Source of the DNA: Haplomitrium mnioides
Lineage: Eukaryota > Marchantiophyta > Haplomitriopsida > Calobryales
Reading direction: 5' to 3'
Length of the DNA: 22,153 bases
Assembly (NCBI GenBank): GCA_049999725.1
Contig: JBNGIS010017734.1
Location: 1-22,153, forward strand
A model generated the notes under the pieces. It was not told the DNA's origin, ran no database searches, and saw only the letters and a list, made by a program, of their open reading frames with translations. This document shows positions 1-9,791 of the stretch, piece after piece (position 1 is the stretch's first letter; each line of letters starts with the position of its first letter). Position numbers and translations under genes: made by a program.

Positions 1-134
1 CCGCACGGAGATGCGCGCGCGGGGAAGAATTTTGTCGCGGAAGAAATCGTTGGTGCGCGAGGAAAAAAAAAATTTCGTGGAGGTTGCTTGCATTCTCACT
101 GTGTGTCCCTGAAGAGACCGTCGTGCTGATAACG
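1..134 (-). mobile_element. Leader of a Ty1/copia element that continues past the left edge
   Basis: This stretch lies internal to the LTR at 135-295 on the minus strand. It begins with the PBS-like site at 122-134 and continues as non-coding leader off the window. On the plus strand it contains GC-rich sequence (alternating CG near 10-20) and a short A-run near 62-71. No reading frame is visible. The assignment rests only on its position next to an LTR and PBS-like motif; no gag sequence is in the window. Confidence 0.5.
122..134 (-). other. Primer-binding-site-like motif next to the copia LTR
   Basis: The minus strand reads CGTTATCAGCACG immediately after the LTR end ...CCACAACA. I recall this string from just inside the 5' LTR of many plant copia elements. 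It does not match the classic TGGTATCAGAGC initiator tRNA-Met site, so the primer is not established. Its position directly against the LTR is the main support. Confidence 0.45.
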
Positions 135-295
135 TGTTGTGGTACATGCATTACACAGAGAGAGAGAGAGCCGTTGCGCTGTACGTTCCTCCACACAAGA
201 GATAGATCGATTGATTGATAGTGAGGGGTCAAAGGTTCCCCTTATGTATACATCCATGCCCCTCTATATATAGGGGTATACTATGTTCTATAACA
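135..295 (-). repeat. Copia LTR, copy A (5' LTR of the left-edge element)
   Basis: On the minus strand this 161-bp unit begins TGTTATAGAACATA and ends ACAACA, so it has TG...CA ends. It carries a TATA box (CTATATATAG, plus strand 263-272). Its first 60 or so bases match the LTR at 15192-15346, and the two then diverge, so they belong to related subfamilies rather than one element. The PBS-like motif on its left makes it a 5' LTR. The flank at 296-300 (atata) would be one half of a target duplication whose partner is outside the window. A (GA)n run lies near 158-171. Confidence 0.7.
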
Positions 296-1244
296 ATATA
301 ATATTAAATATTAATAAAAATAATTAATAAAATAGTAATAATAAAATATAAAAACACAATAATAAATTCAAATAATATAAAACAATAAGTAAAATAAAAT
401 AATAGGTAATAAAATAATAAAATAACAATAACAATAATAATAATAATAGTAAAATAAAATAATAATAAATAATAAATTAAAATAGTAAGCAATTAAAATA
501 ATAAAATAACATTATAATAATATGATATAAAGATAATAAAAATTAAAATAAAACAATAAAATATAAAATATAAAATATAAAAAACAAAAATGCAATACTC
601 ATCTAATACATAGAATAAATAAATAAACAAATTAAATAAAATAAAATAAAATATAATATAAAAATTAATTAAATAATTATAAACTGAAATAATAAAATAG
701 TATATACTAACATATAAATAAATAATACAAGTATAATAAAATAATAAACCATAAAAATAGAAAGTGCAAAATTGACAAATAGAAAAGTAGAAGGATTAAA
801 ATAACACTAAAATAATATAATAATAATAATACTAGAAGAATAGGATTAAATAAAAATATTAAAAAATATTACATTAAGATAGGAAGGATAAATATTAAAC
901 AAACTAATATAATATAATAATAATAAACTATAATAAAATAGAATAATATTATAATAATATAATATAATATACTTAATAATATCACGATAATAAAATATGA
1001 TAAAATAAACTAGTGTAGGCTATAGAGGTAGAGATTTTTTTATCCCTCTACTATTCGATAGGAGGTAGAGTTTTTTATACAATAATAAATAAAATAATAT
1101 AAAATAATATAACACAAACTTCCCTCGGACAGAGTGAATAGAGCACACTTCTGAACTTCCATAGTAATGGAGATACTAATAACATACGAAATTACAGAGC
1201 ACATACAAAACACAAAAGAAAACAAGCCATAGTATATAGGCTAC
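296..1244. other. AT-rich low-complexity spacer with no gene
   Basis: From 296 to about 1015 the sequence is almost pure A/T, dominated by degenerate AAT/AATAA units. Apparent reading frames here are Ile/Leu/Phe/Tyr strings with no coding character. From 1016 to 1244 composition becomes mixed. That part holds a 9-bp direct repeat, GAGGTAGAG, at 1025-1033 and 1062-1070, each followed by a T-run; an inverted CTCTAC lies between them. No RNA gene or protein is recognisable. Confidence 0.7.
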
Positions 1245-1437
1245 TGTAAACGAACTCAAAGAGAACTCAAAGACTAACTTCCAAATAAATAATACTTCAA
1301 GACAACTCTAAAAGAGTTACACAACTCAAGGCCAATAAGCAAACCAAAGCCAAGAGTGCTAGCCAAAGCCAAACAACCAAAGAGCCAAACCGAATGGAGA
1401 GGAACTCCAGAATGAAGAGTGGGGCTAAGAAGCCCTT

Positions 1438-1446
1438 CTATTTATA
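1438..1446 (-). promoter_or_regulatory. TATA box of the 3' LTR
   Basis: The minus strand reads TATAAATAG, a canonical plant TATA box. The same site is conserved in the other LTR at 9545-9553. It would place the U3/R boundary about 30 bases downstream, near 1405-1415. Activity today is unknown. Confidence 0.7.
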
Positions 1447-1505
1447 CAAGAGAAGATGGTGTCATCCCTCTTTCTTCACTTACAAGTCACTTCTCATTTC
1501 AGCCC

Positions 1506-1617
1506 TAAAGGTGACTCTCTACCAAAAGTGACTTCGAATGCAAGCAACCTAAAAGTGAATCTCCATCAAAAGTGACTTCAAAAGCAAGTAATCTAATCTT
1601 AACCCTAAAAGTGACTC
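1506..1617 (-). promoter_or_regulatory. Repeated AGTCACTTTT motifs in U3
   Basis: Five near-identical 12-mers occur at 1506, 1523, 1550, 1567 and 1606 (plus-strand form C/T-AAAAGTGACT with small changes). They are kept in the second LTR. They lie 60 to 180 bases upstream of the TATA box on the minus strand, where enhancer repeats of plant LTRs are often found. Enhancer function is inference. Confidence 0.5.
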
Positions 1618-1684
1618 ATTACTACTTCCTTCACTCCTCTCTATTTTCTTATAAATAGCACAACCTTATGCTTATACTATTACA

Positions 1685-1697
1685 TAATCCCCGATGT
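1685..1697 (-). other. Presumed polypurine tract of the chromovirus
   Basis: Only 13 bases separate the pol stop codon from the 3' LTR. The minus strand reads ACATCGGGGATTA, with a short G-run and few other purines. By position this is where plus-strand priming occurs, but the tract is a poor match to a strong PPT and may have decayed. Confidence 0.45.
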
Positions 1698-4600
1698 CTA
1701 GTCGATGACGTCCTCATTATTGCTGCAACTTTCAAAATTTTTATTAACTTCTTGAGATTTCTCAAGATTTGAAGAAGGTTCCCAAGTAGCATCATGATGT
1801 GGATAGCCTTTCCACAAAACCTTGTATTGAACTTATGGATGCCGCTTGCACTTGATAACTCTTGTCTCCAAAATACGGTCTACTTCAAATTCTTCATGAT
1901 CATCAAGAACAATGGTCGGATGAGGAAGTTGAACACGATTTGGAAAAGAAGATGGACTAAGAACAAAAGGCTTAAGTTTAGACACATGAAACACATGATG
2001 AACCTTTATATAAAGAGGAAGATCAAGTTTATAAGCAACGACAGAAATAACCTAAGAAATAGAAAAATGACGAATCTAAGTAGAAGATAACTTACGAACT
2101 TGAGTATCTAAAGAAAATGGAAGATCATGAGTGGATAACATAACTTGGTCACCTAAAACATAAGAGCAATCATGACAATGACTATTGGCATATTTTTTTT
2201 GTCAATTTTGAGCAATAGCAAGATGGTTGCAAGCATCTTGCAAGGAAGAAGATAAACGAAACAAAAAGTAGAAATACTTGGAACATAATAAGAACTAAGA
2301 GAAAGCAAACCATCAAGAACAAGAGGATGCTGACCCGAATTAAGAAAGAAAGGAGAAAACCCAATACTTGCTTGCTTGGAGTTGTTGTAGGGAAACTCCA
2401 CAGCCGGTAAGAAACTATCCCAATCGGTGTGATGAAAATTGATGAACGCGCGAAGCATGTCCTCCACATTACGACTAGCATACTCTATTTGCCTATCTAT
2501 TTACGGATGATAAGCAGTAGACATAGAAAGTTTGGTTCCTAGAAGTTTGAATAACTCTCGCCAAAACTATCTAGTGAAACACAGATCCCTATCAGATATT
2601 AACACCTTGAGCATTCCGTGATGGCAAAAGACAATATCAAAGTAATTTTTTGCCAATTATGAAGCATCTACTATATCCATCGTTGGCGCTAAATGAATCT
2701 GCTTGCTCAGCTTGTCTACAAACACCACAATGGCAGTAAACTTACGAGGCGTAGTTGGAAGTAAAGTGACAAGATCCAAACTTACATGTTCCCAACAAGC
2801 AGTAGGAGTTGGTAATGGTTGAAGAAGTCCCGTTGGTTTTTGATTCAAAGCTTTGTTTCGTTGACAACTTTCACACGAATGAACAAAACCACAAACATCT
2901 TGAGCTAAGTTAGGCCACCATCAAGTGTGTTGAAGCAACTCTGTAGTTTTATTTACTCCAAGATGCCCAGAGATAGGAATGTCATGTGCTTCTTGTAAAC
3001 AAGCTATTTGAATCGTATCATCTTGTGGAACATATATTTGATGGCCTCGATAGAGAATACTATTTTGAATGGAGAAAGAATGATACTCACTATCCTTGAT
3101 GGCCAATCATGCTTGAACCAGACTAAAGAAAGCATCTTCTTGTAGTTTTTGACAATAACTCCCACTAGTTGTCTCATATAAATGTAAGATACTAATGTTG
3201 CTCACCTTCATTGTATTCACTCGATGATCTGGCCTTCGTGACAATGCATCAAGAATGATGTGGAACCTTCTTGGCTTATACTCTAGCTTGATATCAAAGA
3301 GTTGCAATTCATCTTCCCATCGGTGATGGCGACTTGTCATATTTTCCAAATGGATAGATTATAACAATGGTTTGTGATCTATGCGCATAAGTACAAGTCT
3401 TTCTAAAAGATAATGCCTCCATACTTTTGTAGCATAAACCATTGCCAATTGATCTCGATCCTTTGCAGAATAGTTTCTTTCCGTCGCATTCAACCGGCGT
3501 GACATGAAGGCAATTGGATGAAGTCCATCCTCAAACTCTTGCTGCAAAACTGCTCCAATAGCAAAATTAGAAGCATCAAAATCAACTATACAACATGCCT
3601 TTGGATCATAGGGCTGTGGAATAGGACAAGAAGAGATTGCATCCTTGAGCTGTTGAAAGGTCGCTTGCTCTTTGGCGGTCCATTGAAACTTGACCTCATT
3701 GCCTAGCAAATCTGTAAGTGATGTAGCAATATGTGCATAACAATGGATGAATCGTCGATAGAAGCTTGCCAATCCATTAAAGGCTCTAACATCCTTTGCC
3801 TTATTTGGTGTTGGCCACTGAATAATAGCCTTGATTTTCTCTTCTTCCATCTTTATACCAAATACAGACACCTTGTGCCCCAAGTAAGTAACCTTTTGCT
3901 TCCAAAATTTGTAGTTGGATCTCTTACAATAAAGCTTCCAATTGCGCAATCTTTGCAAAACTTCTTTCAGATAATTGCAATGCTCAGCTTCAATTTTGCT
4001 AAAAATAAGAGTGTCACCTAAGAATACCAAAACTGACTTATCCAATAACCCATCAAAAATTTGATGCATTTGATCCATGAATATGGCCACAGCATTAGTG
4101 AGACCAAATGTAAGGACCTTCCACTCAAAATATCCATATCTTGTGCGAAAAGTTGTTTTTAGCACATCACTAGGCTTGATAGAAATTTGCCAATAACCAC
4201 TTCAAAGATCAAGCTTCGAAAAGAACTGCGCATCACTCACTTGATCTAACAAATCATCAATATGCGGTAAATGATAGGTATTCTTTACATTTTTTTTGTT
4301 TAAACCACAATAATTAGTACAAAGATGAAATCTACCATCTTTCTTTGGTACAAAGAATACTGGTGCTCCCCAAGACAAAGTACTATGTTGAATGAAGTCC
4401 TTATCAAGAAAATTTGTCAAGGTCTTGCGAAGCTCTTCCAACTCTTGTGGCGATAACTTGTATATATGCCAATTATACGGAATACTTCCTGGTATCAACT
4501 CAATCAAAAAGGATATTCCACGATCATCTGGTAACCCCTTTGGCAAATCATCCGAAAACACATTTGAAAACTCCTTCAAGATATCATCAATCATTGAGGT

Positions 4601-5073
4601 TGGTATAGATTTCCCTCCCTCTTTATTCAAGTCCACAATAGGCTTGATCCATATAGCACAGATGAGCAACTCTTTCTCCATCAAAACATTATGTTGAACT
4701 GATTTGGGCTTCTTCACCAACGGTGCTAGATGCCCCAAAAGAAATTGCTTTCCTTGTAAAGTAACTTGAATTTGTTGTTTTGCCCAATCAACTTGAGTAG
4801 AACGATCTTCAAGCCAAGGCAAGCCCAAAATAATGTCATATTGTATGGGTGCAATAACAAAATCCATAGATTCCTCATAATATTTGCCAATCCTTAGAAG
4901 AAATGTTTTTGGACATTGACCATAGTCACAAAACTTCCTTTGATAGGCAAAGTCGTTCAAAACTTCCACAATCTACCAACATTCTACAAGAATGCTCATC
5001 AACCATACCATCTAGACGAAACAAGGTACTTCTAATTCTTGTCAAGCTTTTCATTCCATTGGAACTAATTAAG
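1698..5073 (-). pseudogene. Chromovirus pol: protease, RT, RNase H, integrase, chromodomain (broken)
   Basis: This is the remnant of a polyprotein that would process itself, copy RNA into DNA and insert the copy. In order on the minus strand: protease with a DCG active site (4965-4973) and a [12 protein letters not shown] segment; RT with [13 protein letters not shown] and AFRTRYG-like blocks; RNase H with DASNFAIGAVLQQE and DALSRRP; integrase with an HHCC zinc-binding region, a VSLDLVT Asp, an SDRD Asp and an IEY Glu; and a C-terminal chromodomain. One frame runs from about 4955 to 2153, with stops at 4202, 3359, 3107, 2921 and 2657 and two more near 2570 and 2505. A frameshift follows the protease active site, and another lies near 2240-2290. 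The RT catalytic FLDD box reads FLGD (4013-4018). The gene is non-functional. Confidence 0.92.
1755..1890 (-). other. Chromodomain at the C-terminus of pol
   Basis: Translated on the minus strand, the segment reads VDRILETRVIK, a stop codon, then VLWKGYPHHDATWEP. These are the hallmark blocks of a chromodomain: an initial V..IL..R strand, then the WKGY and WEP aromatic residues. In chromoviruses this domain recognises chromatin marks and steers integration. It lies just after a degenerate GPF/Y-type integrase tail (YKLDLP, HHVFHVSKLKPF). The frame ends at a TAG at 1698-1700, 13 bases from the LTR. One internal stop follows KCKRHP. Confidence 0.88.
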
Positions 5074-8000
5074 TGTTAAGCCCGGAGAGGTGTAGTGGAG
5101 TTACACTTGGAGACAACATGTAAGAGGAACGAAGCAAAGAAATAGAGTCATATGGAGCAGAAATGGCGAGTATGAACAGCAGTGGACATCATCGACATCA
5201 TCGGAAAAGAGGAATCTTGTTCAGAAAAAAACAATTTTAATATTATTTTCATTGTATTTGTGTATTTTTGTGAGTACAGGTATCACGAAGTCCCAACGAC
5301 ATTATCGGCGTACAAATGAATGCAAGGTGATGAAAAATGAGTCAGAAAAAAATAATCTCCTCTATAAGTATATATGTGTCTGTTATGTACGTGTGTGTGT
5401 CCGTATTCGTACGTGAAAGTCGGTTTGTCAAAAGAACGATTAGTAGAATAGAAATTTAGAAATTAGTATTTTTTTGTTAAAATAATATTATACCTAAGCT
5501 AGAGGCCATGGAGAAAGCACATTAAATCGATGGTGGAGATCTGCATCAATCAATCAACGGCTGAGATTAATCGGGGAAAAAGAAAAATGAGCTAGAGTTA
5601 GTGAAAGTATTTAGAGGGAAAATTTTGGCCATGGAACCCACGTGAATTTTTGGAAAACTTGTCGATTGAGCATGACGGTTGGAGCCGGGACGAGTGTGAA
5701 GAGCATGAAGATTCATGAAGCCTGAAGAAGTGGTGGCAGATTGGATTGGTGAAGTCGCAGATGAGCAACAATTGGGCAGTATGTTGTAGAAGGTGGATAG
5801 TTGGAGCAGCACAATGGCAAACTTGATTTATATGGGTAGTTAGTGAGCAGGGCGGAAGATTGATGATACCTTTATATGGGTAGTTAGTGAGCAGGGCGGA
5901 AGATTGATGACACCTACAAGAAGCATGTTCGACGAAGAGATGGGAAGGTGGTCAGCGGGCAGGTGTGCAGAACGGGGATGAAGGTTGAATCCATGTATCC
6001 GTACTGGGCTTGGTAAAGCGTGCTGAAGGATTCAAAGTTGATGAAAGAAACCAACATTTTGCGTTGAAATCAGAAGGGAGAGGTTTACCTGAACCACAAC
6101 ATGAAGAGAAGGTCAATGATTTGCAAAAGAGAGACGAATCTAAATTTTATAAAAGTAAAATGATGTATGGGGCTTGGTGTTGGATCATCAGTCCCAATCG
6201 ACAAATTCTTGCGATGATGTCGACAGTAGGTAGAAAATGGACTATGGAGGTTTGATTGACAAAGGAAGCGGAGGTCTAGTGCACCACAAAAAAGAACAAT
6301 ACAAGGAGGTGCAGTGATTTGAAGAAGCCGCAATTAAACAACAAGGGAGAAATTGGACATGCAAGGCTCTTTGCCCAACACAATTCATGGAGACAGAGGA
6401 TCCCGCCAACGTATGTCCTCATGCTAGCTGTGTAGAGGGGCTCGCTGCTTCCGTTCTATCAAACCATGCATGGGAATCATTGAGGACGCTCGTGTAGGAA
6501 GAAGCCAGCACCTCTGGCTCCCTATCTTGCTGGCCTATGCTGCACAAAAGAAACAGACGCAGCCGTCGAGAGAGAGAGAGGAATGTTGTTGCATCATCTG
6601 GGAATGGAAAGGAAGTGTTGTTGAACGAGATGGGTCGCTGGACTCGAGACCTGATGCGAAAAAAGGCATGCGTAGGAGAAATTCAAATGCACAAATGGAG
6701 CGCTGCCACATGAGGGAGATCATGCTACTCCAAGTATCCTTCGGTTTGATCCAAGCAGTGGCAAAATGAAAATGAGTGGGTTGTCCTGAGCAGGAATCGT
6801 CGATGACAATATGGGAATGCTGGAGGATTTGGCCCTGCACCACACAGAACTCGATGCTTGGTCATGGGAGAATCCATCCCACGCCGCTGGTTTTGTAGTC
6901 AATGGACAAAATTCTTGAGGCTCCTGTTGAAGTGATGTCGAGCTATCCAACGAATGCCGAGCACGAAACGTGGAGAGTGATTAAAGGATGAAGCGGATGG
7001 TCAAGAAGTGAAGATTCAGTCTGGCTGAGTAAGGATCAGTAGAGGATGGAAAATTCAGGCTGAAAAACAGTAAAGGGTGATGCGATTCTGTTGCGATGGA
7101 GATGCGGTGCGGCAATACAAGGCTGCGATTCGAAGGAATGCTGCGCTGGAGATAGTCGATCCAATCTGGGTGAGGCGGACCTGAATTATGCATGCAGCGC
7201 TTTCGAACGTCGCTTGAAGAGGGAAGGAATCAGGAATAAACTGGAGAATCTTTGGGTGGAAGTTCTTATTACGAGCGGGTTAGTAAGTTAGTAGATTTTG
7301 GGAAGAGATCAAGGAAGAAAGTTTATAAGGGGAGTATACTTTTTGCCATCCTTGGAGATTTATTCTGGGAGTAGGAGGAAGAAGTTTTCGGAGATACAAA
7401 TTGGGTTGGATAAAGTGATGACAGGGAATTCTGTCTAGAGGAAGAACAGAGTATTTGGATGTTTCTGGAATTTTTGGCAGGGAGTTAAAGTTGGGGAAAA
7501 TGATAAAAATGGGAGACATGAAAAGTTTGGGAAGAGCTTAGAATTGGTGGGAAACAATTTCTGTGGGTCTGGATGGTCACTGTGGGCAATCAAGGGCACT
7601 CTGAAGATCAATGTCAGCGTGGAAGATTCTTGCGCGACCAAGAGGATAAGGCCAAACTAGTTAAGGTATCATATACATAGAGGGTAAAATCAGTTTTGTT
7701 GTTTTTGTGTGTGAGTTCTGTTTGTTCTGTTGAAGTCATATCCAGCGTAGTACCCTGTTCTGAATTCAGAGTCATATGTGATGTGTGTAGTCCGAAAGTG
7801 CGTAAAAGTTCCGGTGTTAAGTGTTCCGAAAGAAAAAAAAAATGAGGAGAGTCATCGTATAGTCGTCGATAGTCGAACCTTGGAATGGGAAAAAAAACTG
7901 TGATATTATATTGTGATACCTGAGATATATAAAGTGCTCATTGCAGAATTTCTGAGTTTTCTAGTTGGTAGAATCTGTGGATGTGAATTGGGATTTCTAT

Positions 8001-8176
8001 GCATTTCCATGTTGTAGATCCTTTTTAGAGTTAGTATGTCGTTTGTCTGAATGTTAAGCGTGACAGGATGAGGAGCTGAATAGTGTTGTGTATGATGGAA
8101 TAGGATAGTTTATGGTGTTTGAAGAGAATTGATTGAGTGAGGACAGAGTTTGGGGGTGTTGTAGCTTTTACGAACA
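5074..8176. mobile_element. Unidentified 3.1-kb segment interrupting gag-pol, probably a nested insertion
   Basis: Chromovirus gag and protease normally adjoin, yet 3.1 kb without recognisable coding separates them here. The left edge reads TAAG then TGTTAAGC, and the right edge reads ACGAACA then TAAG. A TG...CA element with a 4-bp duplicated target would fit. Removing 5074-8176 plus one TAAG brings the protease leader into a continuous frame (LISSNGMKSLTRIRSTLF). I found no terminal repeats between the two ends, no convincing protein in six frames, and no clear tRNA primer site. Visible inside are a 44-bp tandem duplication at 5827-5914 and a TATA-like TATATAAAG on the plus strand near 7925. 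It could be a non-autonomous LTR element with badly diverged LTRs or another class. Confidence 0.55.
5827..5914. repeat. 44-bp tandem duplication
   Basis: Two adjacent 44-bp copies (5827-5870 and 5871-5914) start TTTATATGGGTAGTTAG and differ at one base (gatgatacc versus gatgacacc). This is a recent local duplication inside the unidentified insert. No coding role is visible. Confidence 0.93.
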
Positions 8177-8420
8177 TAAGTAATTCAGACGCATTGTCAA
8201 AGTTCTTCTTTATGCTTTTCCGATACCTCTTACTCTTCTAGTCTCCCTCTCCTTCTCCACACTTCTTCTATTTCCCTCGCATCTACATCTTCCCTCTCTT
8301 CTATCTCTTCTTCTAACTTCACGGATAAGGCTCTGATCCTTCAGAGTCTTACCCCGCTATCCCCACGATAGCCCAAACTAAGACCAAACATTAAGCTCTC
8401 AGTAAACCGCTTGACTATCT

Positions 8421-9299
8421 TTATTGAGGTCGGTTGTTTCCTTGATTTTCTTCTTCAGCAACTGCCGCTTGAACAAGAGCACATGGTCGACCTTGGCAAC
8501 GTGGGCAATTTGCAATCATATGACTAAGCTGTCGACAATAAAAGCATCCTCCACTTTGGCGTAGACGCTCATACTCTACATTAGTGAGTGCCACTCTGTG
8601 CGTCGCATCAATCTCCACAGTTACAGCCTCATTTGCGGGCACACAAACATTTGGTAAAGCTTGTTGTGGACGTGGACGTGACCTAGCCTTGTTGGTCGCT
8701 AGTAGTGAGGATTATTGTTCTGCCATACGCATTGCTTCTTCTAGTTGAGAGCGCTCTCTCATTGTCACTTCCATTCTAGTGCGAGGCTTCAATCTTCAAA
8801 CAAAACGATCTAAAGCTTCTCTCTTGCCTATATTAGGAATTTCCATAATGATATTTTGAAATTGAGTGACATAGCTCCTTATCGTGCCAAGTTGCTTCAA
8901 TTCTGCCAAATGATCTCTTGCCACCTTTGGAGCATTCAAAACCCTAAATCTTAGATTTACCGCTTCTTTAAACTCTTGCCAAGAAGCAATTGGAGTGACA
9001 AGTTCACGCTGAGCTTGCTCAATTTGATATCTCCACCAAGTCTTTGCCACTCCTTCCAACTGACTTGTAGCAAATACAATTCTTCTACCATCCTCTCTTA
9101 TCTTGGTAACCTCAAAATATTGTTCACAATCGAACAAGAAATTCTATGATGTAGTAGGAATTATCTTCTTATCATAAGCTTTTGGCTTGGGAAACTGCAC
9201 ATGACTTTCTTCTTCTTAAAAAGGTGCCATATTCCTCATTTGTATTTGAACTTCTAGCAAGCGAGAAAGATGTTCAATTTGTTGTTGCATCGCTTGCAT
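8421..9299 (-). pseudogene. Chromovirus gag (broken), with CCHC zinc knuckle
   Basis: Gag forms the capsid-like particle that packages element RNA. The minus-strand frame opens with ATG at 9299 (MQAMQQQIEHLSRLL, a short coiled coil), 38 bases inside the PBS. It continues through a retrotransposon gag domain (FDCEQYFEVTKI, AKTWWRYQIEQ, FKEAVNLRFR) to a zinc knuckle, CFYCRQLSHMIANC, matching CX2CX4HX4C. The frame is kept throughout but broken by stops after RNMAPF, after IIPTTS, at 8796 and at 8712. It ends at the TAA at 8421. The following 240 bases (8181-8420) hold decayed acidic linker sequence leading to the insertion at 8176. The protein is non-functional. Confidence 0.88.
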
Positions 9300-9336
9300 C
9301 CTCACTTCTTGATTCTCTATTACACCAAAAAGAATG

Positions 9337-9350
9337 TGGCTTTGATATCA
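9337..9350 (-). other. Primer binding site (initiator tRNA-Met type)
   Basis: The minus strand reads TGATATCAAAGCCA one base inside the 5' LTR. The usual plant site, complementary to the 3' end of initiator tRNA-Met, is TGGTATCAGAGCCA, so 12 of 14 bases match and both differences are G to A. Position and similarity together make this a firm call for a decayed PBS. Confidence 0.85.
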
Positions 9351-9351
9351 A

Positions 9352-9791
9352 TGTAAAAGAACTAAAAGAGAACTCAAAGACTAACTTCCAAATAAGTAAT
9401 ACTTCAACACAACTCTAAAAGAGTTACACAACTCAAGGCCAATAAGCAAACCAAAGCCAAGAGTGCTAGCCAAAGCCAAACAACCAAAGAGCCAAACTGA
9501 ATTGAGAGGAACTCCAAAATGAGAAGTGGGGCTAAGAAGCCCTTCTATTTATACAAGAGAAGAGGGTGTCATCCCTCTTTCTTCACTTACAAGTCACTTC
9601 TCATTTCAGCCTTAAAGCTGACTCTCCACCAAAAGTGACTTCGAATGCAAGTAACCTAAAAGTGAATCTCCACCAAAAGTGACTTCAAAGGCAAGTAATC
9701 TAATCTTAACCCTAAAAGTGACTCACTACCACTTCCTTCACTCGTCTCTATTTTCTTATAAATAACACAACCTTATGCTTGTACTATTACA
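9352..9791 (-). repeat. 5' LTR of the chromovirus
   Basis: This is the partner of 1245-1684: same length, no indels, about 21 substitutions. It starts TGTAATAGTACAAG on the minus strand and ends with CA one base before the PBS. It retains the TATA box (9545-9553) and the AGTCACTTTT repeats, so it would have been the element's promoter. Confidence 0.95.
9545..9553 (-). promoter_or_regulatory. TATA box of the 5' LTR
   Basis: TATAAATAG on the minus strand, at the same LTR position as in the 3' copy. It is the likely core promoter that drove transcription of the element leftward. Confidence 0.75.

Larger units (their letters stand above)
1245..1684 (-). repeat. 3' LTR of the chromovirus
   Basis: This 440-bp copy of the terminal repeat starts TGTAATAGTA on the minus strand and ends TACA, giving TG...CA ends. 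It pairs with 9352-9791. On the minus strand it carries a TATA box at 1438-1446 and, upstream of that, five copies of a (C/T)AAAAGTGA(C/A)T-like motif (plus-strand spelling) at 1506-1617. Its internal side is joined to the end of pol through a short, weak purine stretch. Confidence 0.95.
1245..9791 (-). mobile_element. Decayed Ty3/gypsy chromovirus with two LTRs
   Basis: This is a long terminal repeat retrotransposon on the minus strand. Two 440-bp LTRs (1245-1684 and 9352-9791) flank a PBS, gag, protease, RT/RNase H, integrase and a C-terminal chromodomain; that domain order defines chromoviruses. The LTRs align without gaps with about 21 mismatches (4.8%). All frames carry stops, so it cannot move on its own. 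A 3.1-kb segment at 5074-8176 interrupts the gag-protease region and is probably a later insertion. Flanking pentamers are gctac (1240-1244) and gttat (9792-9796), which do not match cleanly, so no clear target site duplication survives. Confidence 0.93.

Noticed and set aside
304-1225. Short minus-strand open frames in the AT-rich block
   Set aside because: Ile/Leu/Phe/Tyr strings produced by AT-rich low complexity; no domain or codon signal.
1794-2090. 98-residue plus-strand frame
   Set aside because: Antisense to the integrase tail and chromodomain, which are clear on the minus strand.
8052-8176. A possible 125-bp right LTR of the 3.1-kb insert, starting TGTTAAGC like the left end
   Set aside because: Only the first eight bases match the left end at 5074; the rest does not align by eye, so the match may be chance.
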